DNA of 64,000 nucleotides from VAZQ01 sp963739175 (GCA_963739175.1 CAVTZH010000007.1:357447-421446), one strand, 5' to 3'; numbered from the stretch's first letter, positions 49,448 through 58,640 are shown. The notes: generated by a model from the sequence alone, not told the origin. A program made the numbers and translations.

Positions 49448-50416
49448 ATGGTCGATCAGAGTATCGCGCGCGGACGGGAAGCAACTTGGCGGCCGGCTGG
49501 TGCCGGCGGCAGGCCGGTATGGACATGGCCGGACGTAGCGGGTGCTGCGCGTCCCATCGGCCAGCGGCTGCGGGCCTGGGCGCTCGCCGACGTCGGGCCT
49601 GGGCGGCTCGTGCCCTGGCTCGCCATCGGCTTCGGGCTTGGCATCATCCTCTACTTCACCGCTGACCGGGAGCCGCAGCTGTGGGCGGCGGCGACGGTGT
49701 TCCTGGTCGCCGTGGTGGGCGTGGTGCTCGCCCGCAACCGGGCCGTTGCCTTCCCGCTGACGCTCGCGATTGCGGCCGCCTCGGCGGGCTTCCTCACCGT
49801 CACCGCCAAGCGCGCGCTCATTGCGCATCCGGTGCTGCAGGCGGCAGCCTGGAACGTCGACATCGCCGGCTTCGTCGAGGCGCGGGAAGAGCGCGAGCGC
49901 TCCGACCGTATCGTCGTGCGCGTCCACCGCATCACGGGCACGCGGCTCGAGCAGCCGCCCGAGCGCGTGCGGGTGTCGGTGCGCAAGGGCACCGCGCCGC
50001 CGGTCGCCGCCTTCGTCGAGTTCAAGGCGCGGCTGTCGCCGCCGCTCGAGCCGCTGCGGCCGGGCGGCTACGACTTTGCGCGCAACCTCTACTTCCAGGG
50101 CATCGGCGCGTCCGGTTTCGTGCTCGGGCGCATCCGCACCGTCGAGCCGCCGCTGCTGCCGGGGCTCAAGCTGCGCGCGGCGGCGACCATCGATGCCATG
50201 CGCGACGCCCTCGACCGCCGCATCCGCTCGGTGCTGAGCGGCGACCGCGGCGCGATCGCGTCGGCGTTGATCACGGGCAAGCGCGACGCGATCTCGACGC
50301 CGGTGAACGACGCGATGTTCATCTCGGGCCTCGGACACGTGCTGTCGATCTCCGGCTACCGTGTATTCTTTGTGAGCACGAGCAATCACGAGGCGTCACG
50401 TGTGACCTTTCCTTAG
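49448..50416 (+). pseudogene. comEC: ComEC/Rec2 competence protein, N-terminal fragment cut by an integrated element
   Basis: ComEC is the inner-membrane DNA channel of natural transformation, normally 700 or more residues. Here only the N-terminal OB-like part and the start of the competence domain are present, up to MFISGLGHVLSISGY. After about 50358 the protein reads RVFFVSTSNHEA and stops at 50416, and a tyrosine integrase follows. The usual continuation (HMAVVAG-type helix) is missing. The insertion point therefore lies in the conserved SISGY codons, at about 50355-50360. The rest of the gene may lie beyond the element. Confidence 0.8.
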
Positions 50417-50554
50417 CGATTTCAATCGCAGCACGTGAGGAAGATGAACAGCAGCGGTCACGAGATATCACGACGCTGCTTCCCATACGCTTCCCAAATC
50501 CGCCACGTGAGTGATTTTCATTCTTGGGAAGCAGACGAATTCAAGGGGGCCCTT

Positions 50555-51775
50555 ATGAAGTTCACGAAGCAAACCGCAGCGGCGCTTACCTTGCCCGAAG
50601 GCAAGCGGGACCATTTCGAATGGGACGACGACATGCCGGGGTTCGGCGTCCGGCTACGTGAGAGCGTGGGCCGCACCAGCCGGACCTGGACGGTTCAGGG
50701 CCGGGTCAGCGGCGCCACCCGTCGCGAAAGCCTCGGCGACGTGCGGAAAATCACCCTTGAGGACGCCCGCACGGCGGCGCGCAGGTGGTTCGCGAAAGTT
50801 GAGCTCGGCGGGGATCCGGCCGCAGAGCGGAAAGAGGCGAGAGCCCAGGCCATCGCGACAAAGCTGACCCTGGCGGCCGTGGCTGAGCGCTATCTCGCGG
50901 CCAAGCAAGACATCCAGCGGCCGAGCACCTACAACCAAGCCAAAATGCACCTGACGCGCTTTTGGAAGCCACTGGCGAGCAAGCCACTCGATGCGATCAA
51001 GCGGGCCGATGTGGCCGCAACGCTACAGGAGCTCATCAAGGCGCACGGCCGTACAGCGGCGGCACGAGCTCGCGGCAACTTGTCGGCGCTGTTCGCCTGG
51101 GCGATGAAAGAGGGCCTATGCGAGAGCAATCCGGTTGCCAACACAAACAATCCGGCCGAAGGCATACCGGCCCGCGAGCGCGTGTTGAGCGACGATGAAA
51201 TCAGGATCATCTGGCGCGCATGCCGTGATGACGACTTCGGCCGCATCATTCGGATGCTGCTGTTGACGGGGACGAGACGCGAGGAGATCGCCGGGCTTCG
51301 GTGGGGCGAGATCGACCTTGATAGTGGCGTGCTGACTCTCCCGCCGGCGAGAACCAAGAACAAGCGCGAGCACTCGCTGACGTTGCCGCAGCTGGCCGTG
51401 GACATCTTGGGCGAGGCGCCGCGGCGCGACGGCCGCGACTATGTGTTCGGCTCTGGCGGCGAGGGCGGATTCTCTGCGTTCAGCTATAGCTCGATCGCGC
51501 TCAACGGCCGCATCATTGAGGCCGAAGGCAAGGCGCTGGCGCGATGGACGCTGCACGATTTGCGGAGGACCATGCGCACCGGGCTCGGCAAACTCGGCGT
51601 TGCGCCACACATCGCCGAACTCTGCATCAACCACGTCAAGGGTGGTGTCGAAGCGATCTACGATCGGCACAAGTACCAGCCCGAGATCAAGGCAGCGCTC
51701 GCGGTGTGGGCCGCGCACGTGGAAGCCCTCGTTTCCGGACAGCCGGCGAAGGTCGTGCCGCTGCGCACGGCGTGA
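50555..51775 (+). CDS. int: tyrosine-type site-specific integrase
   Basis: Integrase of the P4-like family, 406 residues. It has an N-terminal arm-binding domain (FEWDDDMPGFGVRLRESVGR), a core-binding domain (about 105-195) and a catalytic domain with Arg241 (LTGTRREEI), His334-x-x-Arg337 (WTLHDLRRT), His360 (CINHVKGG) and Tyr369 (EAIYDRHKY). The whole set is intact. I take the ATG at 50555 and not the in-frame start at 50435. It lies directly behind the cut comEC, and repeated gcttccca / tgggaagc motifs at 50480-50530 may be its binding sites. Confidence 0.92.
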   Translation: MKFTKQTAAALTLPEGKRDHFEWDDDMPGFGVRLRESVGRTSRTWTVQGRVSGATRRESLGDVRKITLEDARTAARRWFAKVELGGDPAAERKEARAQAIATKLTLAAVAERYLAAKQDIQRPSTYNQAKMHLTRFWKPLASKPLDAIKRADVAATLQELIKAHGRTAAARARGNLSALFAWAMKEGLCESNPVANTNNPAEGIPARERVLSDDEIRIIWRACRDDDFGRIIRMLLLTGTRREEIAGLRWGEIDLDSGVLTLPPARTKNKREHSLTLPQLAVDILGEAPRRDGRDYVFGSGGEGGFSAFSYSSIALNGRIIEAEGKALARWTLHDLRRTMRTGLGKLGVAPHIAELCINHVKGGVEAIYDRHKYQPEIKAALAVWAAHVEALVSGQPAKVVPLRTA

Positions 51776-51877
51776 TATGAATTGTTAGGCGCGGGCCGGC
51801 TGGCCGGCCGTTGTCGATCGCTTCACCGCCGATCGACTTGCCCGCGCCGACTGCCCTGGCGGTGCAGCGGTGAGTCG

Positions 51878-52499
51878 ATGGCGACGCGCGGGCAAGCTAT
51901 CTGGATTACTCCACTAGAGGCGGCTCGGGTTCTGCTGCGCGGGGCTTCTCCAGATATCGCCGAGGAGTTTGACCAGTATCACTACCAATATCCAGTTTCG
52001 AATGGGTGGGGGGACGAACAGGTCGGCGCTGCAAAAACCGCCATCGAAACCCTGCGCCGAGGGTTGTGTGACGGAGAGATCGCCGCCCGCGGCATATTCA
52101 ACGGCGCTGGGCTCCCCACCGATATCGACGCAACTGAATTCTGTTCAGGCTATTTCCCCATTTGGAAGCAGACGTTGGATTGCACGATACCAGGCCACGC
52201 GAAGCGCATCTTCTATAGCGTGATCGTTAATCGGAAAGACGTGGAAGCGTTGGCGCAGGGAATGGTGTCGAACTCAGGAGCGGCGCCGTCCGATCGCTGG
52301 CGAGCTCGTCGAACTCGCGAAAGCGCACTGGAAACGTCCAGCGCCAGACATGGGGCGGTTTGAGGCAGAAGTCCGGGCCTTGGGATTGATCGCTAAGCGC
52401 GTAACCATCCGCGACGCATACGACGCGGTCCGGACGATACCAAAGAGGCGCGGGCGCCGCCCGAAAATTAATCCGCCAAATCAATCCGCCAAAAACTAA
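51878..52499 (+). CDS. hypothetical protein of the integrated element (frameshifted)
   Basis: Unknown protein beginning MATRGQAIWITPLEAARVLL. The first frame is convincing to about MVSNSG (52275). A new frame then gives RPIAGELVELAKAHWKRPAP and ends in a basic tail (KRRGRRPKINPPNQSAKN) with a stop at 52497. One extra base between about 52270 and 52290 would join them into about 206 residues. The basic C-terminus hints at nucleic-acid contact. It follows the integrase by about 100 bases. Confidence 0.5.
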
Positions 52500-52578
52500 C
52501 GCGCGGCGGATTGCAGATTTCGACATTTCTGGATTCGCGTGAGAAGTAGTCAGCCGTCCTTGTTCTAGGAGACGGCTG

Positions 52579-52807
52579 ATGAAATCTCCCCGCAGAGTCA
52601 AATCAGGAGCAACGTGACCTCGATCGCGTCTCCTCATTCCTCGACTGGTGTCGACGGGTTGGCGTGTCCGCGGCCACCGGCCGTCGCCTTATCGCCACGA
52701 AGCAAAGCCCGAAGATCACACGACTGAGCGAGCGCCGGATCGGCATCCGCGAGCGTGACCACCTGGCGTGGCTCAACTCGCGTGCCGATGGGCCCGAGGC
52801 AGCTTAG
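52579..52807 (+). CDS. excisionase/AlpA-like small DNA-binding protein (probable frameshift)
   Basis: About 75 residues. The core FLDWCRRVGVSAATGRRLIA followed by RLSERRIGIRERDHLAWLNS has the winged-helix pattern of phage AlpA/Xis-type regulators. This frame has no start codon. An ATG at 52579 with a strong ribosome site (aggag) lies in the neighbouring frame and joins it if one base near 52614 is removed. Such proteins direct excision together with the integrase encoded 800 bases upstream. Confidence 0.55.
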
Positions 52808-52859
52808 ACAGCAGAACGGCCGGGCTCGGATTTCCGAGCGCCGGTCGTATTCACGTTTC

Positions 52860-52935
52860 GAGGGGGAGCTGGTGCACGGGGACACGGCCTTACACGCCAA
52901 GGTCCCCTCAGGTTCGATCCCTGACCGTCTCACCA
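52860..52935 (+). other. tRNA-like element (intact T arm and CCA end, degenerate D arm)
   Basis: The 76-base stretch ends like a tRNA. T stem-loop tcagg-ttcgatc-cctga is at 52908-52924, acceptor strand ccgtctc at 52925-52931, then discriminator a and encoded CCA (52933-52935). The 5' acceptor gaggggg (52860-52866) pairs in 6 of 7 positions. The middle forms one long hairpin (ggggac...gtcccc) with loop cttacac, which could hold a Val-type UAC anticodon. A normal D arm is missing. It is probably a pseudo-tRNA or tRNA mimic carried by the element. Confidence 0.35.
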
Positions 52936-52976
52936 AACCAACCCGGCTGCCAGGCCGGGGCAACAGGAGAACGAAC

Positions 52977-53441
52977 GTGCAAATACGCGACGCTCATCCC
53001 AAACGCAAGCGCGGCGTGCCGGTCAAACAGGTGTTCAACGGCGCGGTCCTCCTTTGCGTCGTCTCGCCGAACGGATCGCCCGGTTGCTTCGCGGCCGAGT
53101 TGAACGGCCTCCTGCTCGTTTCCTCGAGCCCCACGCCGCTCCTCGATACGTGTCGCGCACTCCTGGCCGATGGCGCAGATTCGAACGGCTGGATCGTCAT
53201 GCGACACGCAGGCAGCGACGTCGACTGCCTGCGCGGCAAGATCGGCATCCTCGCCAAGCTCACCGTCGATGAAGGTGGTCCCCGATTTCGGCGCTGGAAG
53301 CCTATGCCAAGCCGGGAGGGGTCGCCGCCCATCGCGCCGGCAGGAAAATCCGATCGGAACTACGCGGAAGCGGCCGACGCAGCGGCAGCGCGGCCGTGGT
53401 CGCGCCCGGCCCCGGTCTGCCGCCCGATGACCGCAGCTTGA
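52977..53441 (+). CDS. hypothetical protein of the integrated element
   Basis: About 154 residues from a GTG start with a good ribosome site (caggaga). It begins VQIRDAHPKRKRGVPVKQVF and continues with LLCVVSPNGSPGCFAAELNG and a conserved-looking WKPMPSREGSPPIAP. The frame is open further upstream, but that part lies over the tRNA-like element. No family recognised. The C-terminal 40 residues overlap the next small frame and are less certain. Confidence 0.5.
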   Translation: MQIRDAHPKRKRGVPVKQVFNGAVLLCVVSPNGSPGCFAAELNGLLLVSSSPTPLLDTCRALLADGADSNGWIVMRHAGSDVDCLRGKIGILAKLTVDEGGPRFRRWKPMPSREGSPPIAPAGKSDRNYAEAADAAAARPWSRPAPVCRPMTAA

Positions 53442-53590
53442 CCGTGGCGCTGATCTGGGGCGCGCCGGACGGCTTTCTCATCCGCTCGCGCATCGTCGAC
53501 GGTGCTGCGGGCCGCGCGCATGTGCTTGAGCGGATGCGCGCTGGGGAAGCCAAACGCGCGCGCCTGCCTCTGTTCGGGGGTGCGCGATGA
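53396..53590 (+). CDS. small hypothetical protein of the integrated element
   Basis: A 64-residue frame with a GTG start. It contains RSLTVALIWGAPDGFLIRSR and AHVLERMRAGEAKRARLP. The stop overlaps the next ATG (gcgcgatga). The same frame is open back to about 53270 with plausible residues, so the true start or a frameshift with the upstream gene is unresolved. Confidence 0.35.
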   Translation: MVAPGPGLPPDDRSLTVALIWGAPDGFLIRSRIVDGAAGRAHVLERMRAGEAKRARLPLFGGAR

Positions 53591-53880
53591 CGGCAGCAGC
53601 AGCAGCGTGCAGGCTCGAGCCTGCCGTTGACCTGCTCGCGCAGGCAATCGCTCGGGTACGGCCACATCTCGACCGATCGACCCCGATCGGCGAGCGCGCT
53701 CGAATTTTCTGGGCCGGGGTCGTCGCCGCACGCGACCTCGCGGCGGTTGATGTGATCGAGGAAGAATTCACGGATCTCGCCCAAGCAACGGGGCTGATCG
53801 CCGACCTCGGCCCCCACGGCAAGGTTGATGCCGCCCACCTGATCCGGTGGGCGCTGATCGACCAGAACCCGTTCTGCTGA
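53587..53880 (+). CDS. hypothetical protein of the integrated element
   Basis: A 97-residue, mostly helical, acidic protein (LDRSTPIGERARIFWAGVVA; DVIEEEFTDLAQATGLIADL). It is coupled to the frame before it by a four-base overlap and lies 14 bases before the AAA ATPase gene, so it probably belongs to the same replication or maintenance operon. Family not recognised. Confidence 0.5.
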   Translation: MTAAAAACRLEPAVDLLAQAIARVRPHLDRSTPIGERARIFWAGVVAARDLAAVDVIEEEFTDLAQATGLIADLGPHGKVDAAHLIRWALIDQNPFC

Positions 53881-53894
53881 ATGGAAGCAACACC

Positions 53895-55367
53895 ATGACC
53901 GATACTGCCAGCGACGAATTTGATCGGAGATTCCGCGAGGCTCAGGATCGTGTGCGCCCCGCGACCCGGCGAAAGCCGCAGCCGGCGGGGCGCACGGTGA
54001 AGCCGCGCGCGATCATGTTTGGCGCGGTTCCCGTGCATTTCGATAATTGCCGCGGCTTACAGCGCTATCGCGACGGCCGAGACGAGACCATCATCCGCTT
54101 GCGATGGGTTAGCCCCAACTCGCGCGAGACGGAGACCCTATGGTCGGGCCGCGAACCTCCATCCGAAAGGGAGCGCACGGAAATCGCGCGCCAGGTTCAC
54201 AGCCTAAATCGCGATTGGGTCGCGCGACAGCGGACGGACACGCCGAACAACACGGCCGAACGCGACCGCGGGGGAGGCACGGGCGGAGACCAGCAACTGC
54301 CACCTCTTCAATGGCTGGATATGTCGCACTGGGACGACGAGCCCATCCCCCAGCGGCAATGGGCCATCCTCAATCGCGTCCCGCTCAATCAGGCGGGATT
54401 GTTCTCGGGCGAAGGCGGCACCGGCAAGTCGATTATCGAAATGTCGAAGGACGTCGCTCACGTCACGGGCAAGGATTGGCTCAGGTCCCTGCCGATGCCA
54501 GGACCGGCGATCTATCTCGCGGCCGAGGATGATCGCGACGAAATCCACATCCGATTTGCAGCGATCGCGAAGCACTACGGCGTCACGTTCAAGGATCTAA
54601 TTGACGGCGGTCTGCATGTTCTTTGTTTGCTCGGGCAGGACGCGACGCTCTGCGCCGCTGGCGGCAAGAGCGGCAAGGTCGAAACGACAGGCCTCTATCG
54701 CCAACTCTACGAGGCCGCCGGCGACATCAAGCCGAAGAACATCAGCATCGATACGCTCAGCCGCGCCTTCGCCGGCAGCGAGATCGACCGGGCGCAGGTC
54801 TACACCTTCGCGATGCACATGCAGGCCCTGGCACTGGTCGCGGGCGGCTCCGTCACCGTTCTGAGCCATCCAAGTCTGCAAGGCATGGCATCGGGCACCG
54901 GCATCTCAGGCTCTACCGCGTGGCATGGTGCATTCCGATTCCGGCAATACCTCACCGGCATCAAGCCGTCGGATGGCGACCAGCCCGACAACGACATCAG
55001 GGAAATTCAATTCTTAAAAAATCAGTACGGGCCGCGGGCCGATAGCATCGTGCTGCGCTACCAGCATGGCCTATTCCTGGCAGAGGCGGGCGCCGGCACG
55101 CTCGATCAGATTGCACGGGAGCAAGCAGCCCAAGACCTGTTCCTGACGCTGCTCGATACCTTTCAACGGCAGGGCCGCAACGTCAGCGACAAGCAAAGTC
55201 CCTCGTATGCGCCGATGCTTTTCGCGAAAGACCCGGACGCTAAGAAAGCCGGCGTGACCAAGAAGGCCCTCGAGGCGGCCATGGCGCGGCTGTTCAACGA
55301 CGGCAAGATCAGGGTCCAAACCTACGGACGGCCATCGCGCCCATACACCCGATTGGTGCGCGTATGA
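53895..55367 (+). CDS. RepA-like AAA-family ATPase
   Basis: A 490-residue protein. The first 130 residues are basic and of unknown fold. The ATPase domain has Walker A SGEGGTGKS (residues 171-179), the strand AIYLAAEDDRDE, and NISIDTLSRAF as a likely Walker B region. This pattern is seen in RepA-type hexameric helicases of plasmids, phages and integrative elements. A winged-helix-like C-terminus follows (KKAGVTKKALEAAMARLFND). An iteron-like array starts six bases after the stop. Confidence 0.8.
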   Translation: MTDTASDEFDRRFREAQDRVRPATRRKPQPAGRTVKPRAIMFGAVPVHFDNCRGLQRYRDGRDETIIRLRWVSPNSRETETLWSGREPPSERERTEIARQVHSLNRDWVARQRTDTPNNTAERDRGGGTGGDQQLPPLQWLDMSHWDDEPIPQRQWAILNRVPLNQAGLFSGEGGTGKSIIEMSKDVAHVTGKDWLRSLPMPGPAIYLAAEDDRDEIHIRFAAIAKHYGVTFKDLIDGGLHVLCLLGQDATLCAAGGKSGKVETTGLYRQLYEAAGDIKPKNISIDTLSRAFAGSEIDRAQVYTFAMHMQALALVAGGSVTVLSHPSLQGMASGTGISGSTAWHGAFRFRQYLTGIKPSDGDQPDNDIREIQFLKNQYGPRADSIVLRYQHGLFLAEAGAGTLDQIAREQAAQDLFLTLLDTFQRQGRNVSDKQSPSYAPMLFAKDPDAKKAGVTKKALEAAMARLFNDGKIRVQTYGRPSRPYTRLVRV

Positions 55368-55372
55368 CCGAG

Positions 55373-55487
55373 CGTGCAACCAGCGTGCAACCCCCCGTGC
55401 AACCCCCGTGTAACAACCGTGCAACGGCGTGGGCGCACACCCCCTATAACCCCCGGGCGTTGCACGCACGCCCCCGGGCGTTGCACG
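55373..55487. repeat. iteron-like array behind the RepA-like gene
   Basis: The octamer CGTGCAAC occurs at 55373, 55384, 55396, 55407 (one mismatch, cgtgtaac) and 55418. The spacing is 11, 12, 11 and 11 bases, close to one helical turn. Two inverted copies, GTTGCACG, follow at 55459 and 55480. Such phased direct repeats next to a replication ATPase are typical of an origin. Confidence 0.6.
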
Positions 55488-55994
55488 CCGGGGCACGCGT
55501 ACACGCGAAGAGAAGACGGAAGGTCAAGGGGAGACACGAGCCGAGACCCCGGAAAAGGGGTGTCCAACGCTCAAGAACGAGCCGTAAAACTTCCACGCAG
55601 CCAGCTGCGACGATGGGATCAGCGGCCGAACGGTGCCTCGCCTGCGCAGCGGCGTCGCAAGCCCACCACATGATCTCGCAACAGATGCTCGGCCTCGTGG
55701 AAGTGTGCGATCTATTGGCCTTTGAACAACCGGCACGTGCCAGATCGAGCGCAATGGAAGCGCACGGGAAGCACGGCGGCTGAACTGGCGGGCTTTCTGA
55801 TGATCGGAGGGGGCGGGGAGGGCTTTCGCGCCAGCCGCTCGCGTGCGGCCGGGGTAGGGGAAAAACCGCCGTCGCGCCGGTGTACCGACCTAACGCCCTT
55901 GATGAAGTCCGCAATCCTCCCAGGCGAACAATTGGTGGGGCGTTGCTGCCCGTTTTTTTTCGACGCAGGTTCGGGGCAACGCAGGAGGTTTGCG
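55488..55994. other. non-coding or unresolved stretch between iteron array and next gene
   Basis: Several short overlapping frames exist, but none has a convincing start, ribosome site or composition. The region is GC-rich with C and G runs near 55800-55860 and a T8 run near 55953. If the upstream repeats are an origin, this could be part of it. Confidence 0.4.
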
Positions 55995-56492
55995 ATGGCC
56001 AATGATTTGACCGAGCCAGCGGCTGAGCGGAAGCGCCGCGGAAATTATGCTGTGAGTGCCAGGCTTGCGAAGGTGTTGACGCTGCTGGTGAGCGGCGAGT
56101 GCAAGACGCAAAAAGGGGCGTGCGCAGCTGCGGGATACACCCCGCGGGCATTGCAAGCGGCGCTCAGGAAGTCGTCAGTGAAGTCTTACATGCAAGAGGT
56201 CGTGATGACCTCGCTCGGGGTGAGCGCCATGAAGGCGGCGAAGCGGATTGACGATTTGTTGCACTCGCCGAACGAGATGGTGGCCTTCAATTCGAGCCGG
56301 TATGCGTTGGCGACGGGTTTGCAGATTGCGCCACCAGAGCGGTCCGGGGCGACGGTGAACGTCGGGATTGTCGGCGCTGGGTTTATTTTGGATCTTCGCG
56401 AGGACGTGAGCGCGCCGTTGCCGCGGCCGCCTGGGTTGGTGATCGAGGGCGAGGCGGTCGAGCTCGAGCCGCGGCCTCCGGCTTCGTCCTGA
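55995..56492 (+). CDS. small terminase subunit-like protein
   Basis: A 165-residue protein with a strong ribosome site (gcaggagg) before the ATG. An N-terminal helix-turn-helix region (LAKVLTLLVSGECKTQKGAC; AAGYTPRALQAALRKSSVKS) is followed by a helical segment and an end with NVGIVGAGFILDLRED. This layout recalls phage small terminase or DNA-recognition proteins. No large terminase or capsid gene is in the window, so a remnant or a different role is possible. Confidence 0.45.
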   Translation: MANDLTEPAAERKRRGNYAVSARLAKVLTLLVSGECKTQKGACAAAGYTPRALQAALRKSSVKSYMQEVVMTSLGVSAMKAAKRIDDLLHSPNEMVAFNSSRYALATGLQIAPPERSGATVNVGIVGAGFILDLREDVSAPLPRPPGLVIEGEAVELEPRPPASS

Positions 56493-56583
56493 GGCTGCCG
56501 CGACAAGCCGCCGATCGGGTCCGTTCTGAATTTTTAGTTTTCTGTCAATTTTTTTTAGGGCTGGAAATCAACTAGGCCTGGCG

Positions 56584-56943
56584 TCACGACCTTGAACACG
56601 TGCCCCGCATTTGGCTCGGGAACAAATTTGGCATGAGCGTGTGTCGGCTGTGGACCACGGCCCCGGTTTTGACTTCGATCGTGGTCGACTGAACCGCATC
56701 GGTGGGCAAGAATTCGAGGAACGTAATTGCCCATTGGCCGACATAGGGCGCAACGTCGGACAGCCCGGCGTTCCCAACCACGTGCGCCTTTCCTGTTATG
56801 TCGTCGTAGACGAATTCCATCGTCATGCTGTCGCCCGCGCTGGACAGTTGGCACTTGAACCGCGTCACGCCTGCGTCGGCCGCTACCGGGGCCATGACGG
56901 CAGCAGCAGTCGCGGCAAGCACTCTGATCGCGTGTTTCAGCAT
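56584..56943 (-). CDS. putative periplasmic protein (unknown function)
   Basis: A 119-residue protein with a signal sequence (HAIRVLAATAAAVMAPVAADA), an antiparallel-strand-like body (RFKCQLSSAGDSMTMEFVYD) and a C-terminal PSQMRGTCSRS. Two cysteines may form a disulphide. The ATG at 56943 is preferred over an in-frame start eight codons upstream. Minus strand, alone in the element. Confidence 0.5.
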   Translation of the reverse strand: MLKHAIRVLAATAAAVMAPVAADAGVTRFKCQLSSAGDSMTMEFVYDDITGKAHVVGNAGLSDVAPYVGQWAITFLEFLPTDAVQSTTIEVKTGAVVHSRHTLMPNLFPSQMRGTCSRS

Positions 56944-57189
56944 ACGCCCCCCGCGGCTCGACCCCATCGGCCGACGGTAGCCACGTCCGCGACCGTGGAC
57001 AAGGGATCCGGCAGCGGGGGACGCCGACGGTTGGGATGAAGTCCCTGCGGTGGCGGGCTTATTGCGTTTTCAGCCGACCCGCCGTTCGGTAGTGTCTCAG
57101 TTCGATTGTGGCGGCAAACGATCGACGACTTATTCGTGCGTACGGTGCGCGGCTTGTGAGGTATGCTTACCGCCACGCAGGAGGCTGTC

Positions 57190-57399
57190 ATGGGTCAAGC
57201 GCGTGACAAAATCATGTGGGAGGAAGCTTATAGGCTCGCCCGTTCAGGCGACCATAGCAGCTATCTATCGATTGAATGGGAACTGAAAGGGCGTTTCCGC
57301 AAGGCTCATTCATTGCTGGGTGATGATCGCGCACGCGAGAAGCTAAATCGAATGTGTGACGAAGCTCGGAAAGGCCGCACTGATGCCCCGAGGCCCTAA
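57190..57399 (+). CDS. small hypothetical protein
   Basis: A 69-residue, soluble, charged helical protein (RDKIMWEEAYRLARSGDHSS; RFRKAHSLLGDDRAREKLNR). The ribosome site caggagg lies seven bases before the ATG and fixes the start. No family recognised. Confidence 0.6.
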   Translation: MGQARDKIMWEEAYRLARSGDHSSYLSIEWELKGRFRKAHSLLGDDRAREKLNRMCDEARKGRTDAPRP

Positions 57400-57539
57400 A
57401 AGGTGAGCGCCGCATGCGACCACGATTGCCCCGGGTGGTCAAAACATTGAGGTGACATGACAACTCTTCAGCGGGCGGCAATCAGAAGCGAACCGCCTTC
57501 CGTGGGCGGTGCCCCGAGAGCGCGACGACTGAGGAGCGC

Positions 57540-57788
57540 ATGATGACTGATCCACAGCGCGATGATGATCTGACCCTGCAGCACGCGGGCCCGCGGCCGC
57601 CGCCACAGCCGCCGGAGGAACCGTTGGACGATCCGCCGGTCGACGAGCCGCAGCCGGACGAGGACGAGCCCGAGGGCGAGGAGGAACCGCTAAGGGCATC
57701 GTCGGCGGTGACAGGTGGGGCAACAGAAAGCCGCCCGGTTCCGCCTTGGAACAGGGAAACTCAAAGCTGGCGTTGCGGGTTTTATTAG
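57540..57788 (+). CDS. acidic proline-rich hypothetical protein
   Basis: An 82-residue low-complexity frame dominated by Pro, Asp and Glu (PPEEPLDDPPVDEPQPDEDE). It has the start MMTDPQRDDDLTLQHAG after a gaggagcgc ribosome site. The last 25 residues lose this character, so a frameshift or false end is possible. Coding status uncertain. Confidence 0.35.
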   Translation: MMTDPQRDDDLTLQHAGPRPPPQPPEEPLDDPPVDEPQPDEDEPEGEEEPLRASSAVTGGATESRPVPPWNRETQSWRCGFY

Positions 57789-58640
57789 CGTGCTGATCCG
57801 GGTTCCAGTCAGGATGTACCGATGACCGAAAAGCGCAAAGCGGCTGTTCGGATATTCACTTCCTAAGCATTTTCGGAGGTGCCTTCGTCGTTCTTTGGGC
57901 CCGTTTTCCAGGACTTCCCTAAGTGGGAAAGTGAGCGATCAGCCCCGACGCGATAAGCCGTCCAATGCGCTGGCGTGGCGCGACGGCACCACATGCAGCG
58001 GCTGGCCCGGATCATCGACTCGGCGCACCATGAGCGCATGGCCGCTGCCGCTGTCCGCCGCTATTCCCGCAACCCGACACAGGCCTTCAACGCGAGCGGC
58101 CTATCTGTTCCCAACATTGGTGTTCGATCTTATTCAGTGCACCAGCGGATCGCATTGCTCATCACAAACCGATCATTGTCAGCCGAGTCCGGACCCACAC
58201 TCCGCTTCAACGGGGCCCGCTTCTGATCAAAGTGTCGTCCGTCGACTATGCGTTTCAGCCATGGCCGGTCGGAATCGTGACGTTGAAAAAGCGAACTCTT
58301 AGCCGGTAGTGCACACGTTTCTCAAAGCCTGCGCGACATGGCGAAGCAGATGGCGAAACCTAGCTCAGTGTGTCCGCTTCTGGCCCGAAGCGGACGTCCG
58401 ATGCACCCCAATGCTTGACTGAAGATTAGGCCCCCTGCAGAGCAAACCTTCACCGCCGCAAGACCTTATTGGTTGTCACGGTCGTGCGCACTGATGCGAT
58501 CTGGCGTGCAGATGCCAGGCAGCGAGCCAGCGGCGTTGTTGCGCCCCGAACATCGTCGAAGCCGAAGTCTTGGCTCGCCTTAACTTATGTTTCATATCGA
58601 AATTGTATCCTCCAACGATTGCGCTCTGTGAGGCGTTGCA
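57789..58640. other. 850-base stretch without a convincing gene
   Basis: One frame at 57975-58226 (83 residues, including RRYSRNPTQAFNASGLSVPN) is possible but has no ribosome site. An overlapping frame at 57895-58302 looks like random translation. A palindrome of the gtccgct type lies at 58372-58395. Otherwise nothing could be assigned. Confidence 0.4.
58372..58395. repeat. gtccgct...agcggac-type palindrome
   Basis: gtccgcttc-tggccc-gaagcggac is a 9-base inverted repeat. Related palindromes occur at 60483-60507, and the outer ends of both IS30 elements start with the same gtccgcttt/c sequence. Confidence 0.6.

Noticed and set aside
52755..52976. N-terminal extension of the hypothetical gene at 52977
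   Set aside because: It overlaps the excisionase-like gene and the tRNA-like element; the GTG at 52977 has its own ribosome site.
53887..55367. complete prophage
   Set aside because: Apart from integrase, an excisionase-like gene and a possible small terminase, no capsid, portal, tail or lysis genes are seen in the window.
55364..55783. 139-residue frame after the RepA-like gene
   Set aside because: Its composition comes from the iteron repeats and GC runs, there is no ribosome site, and the protein looks random.
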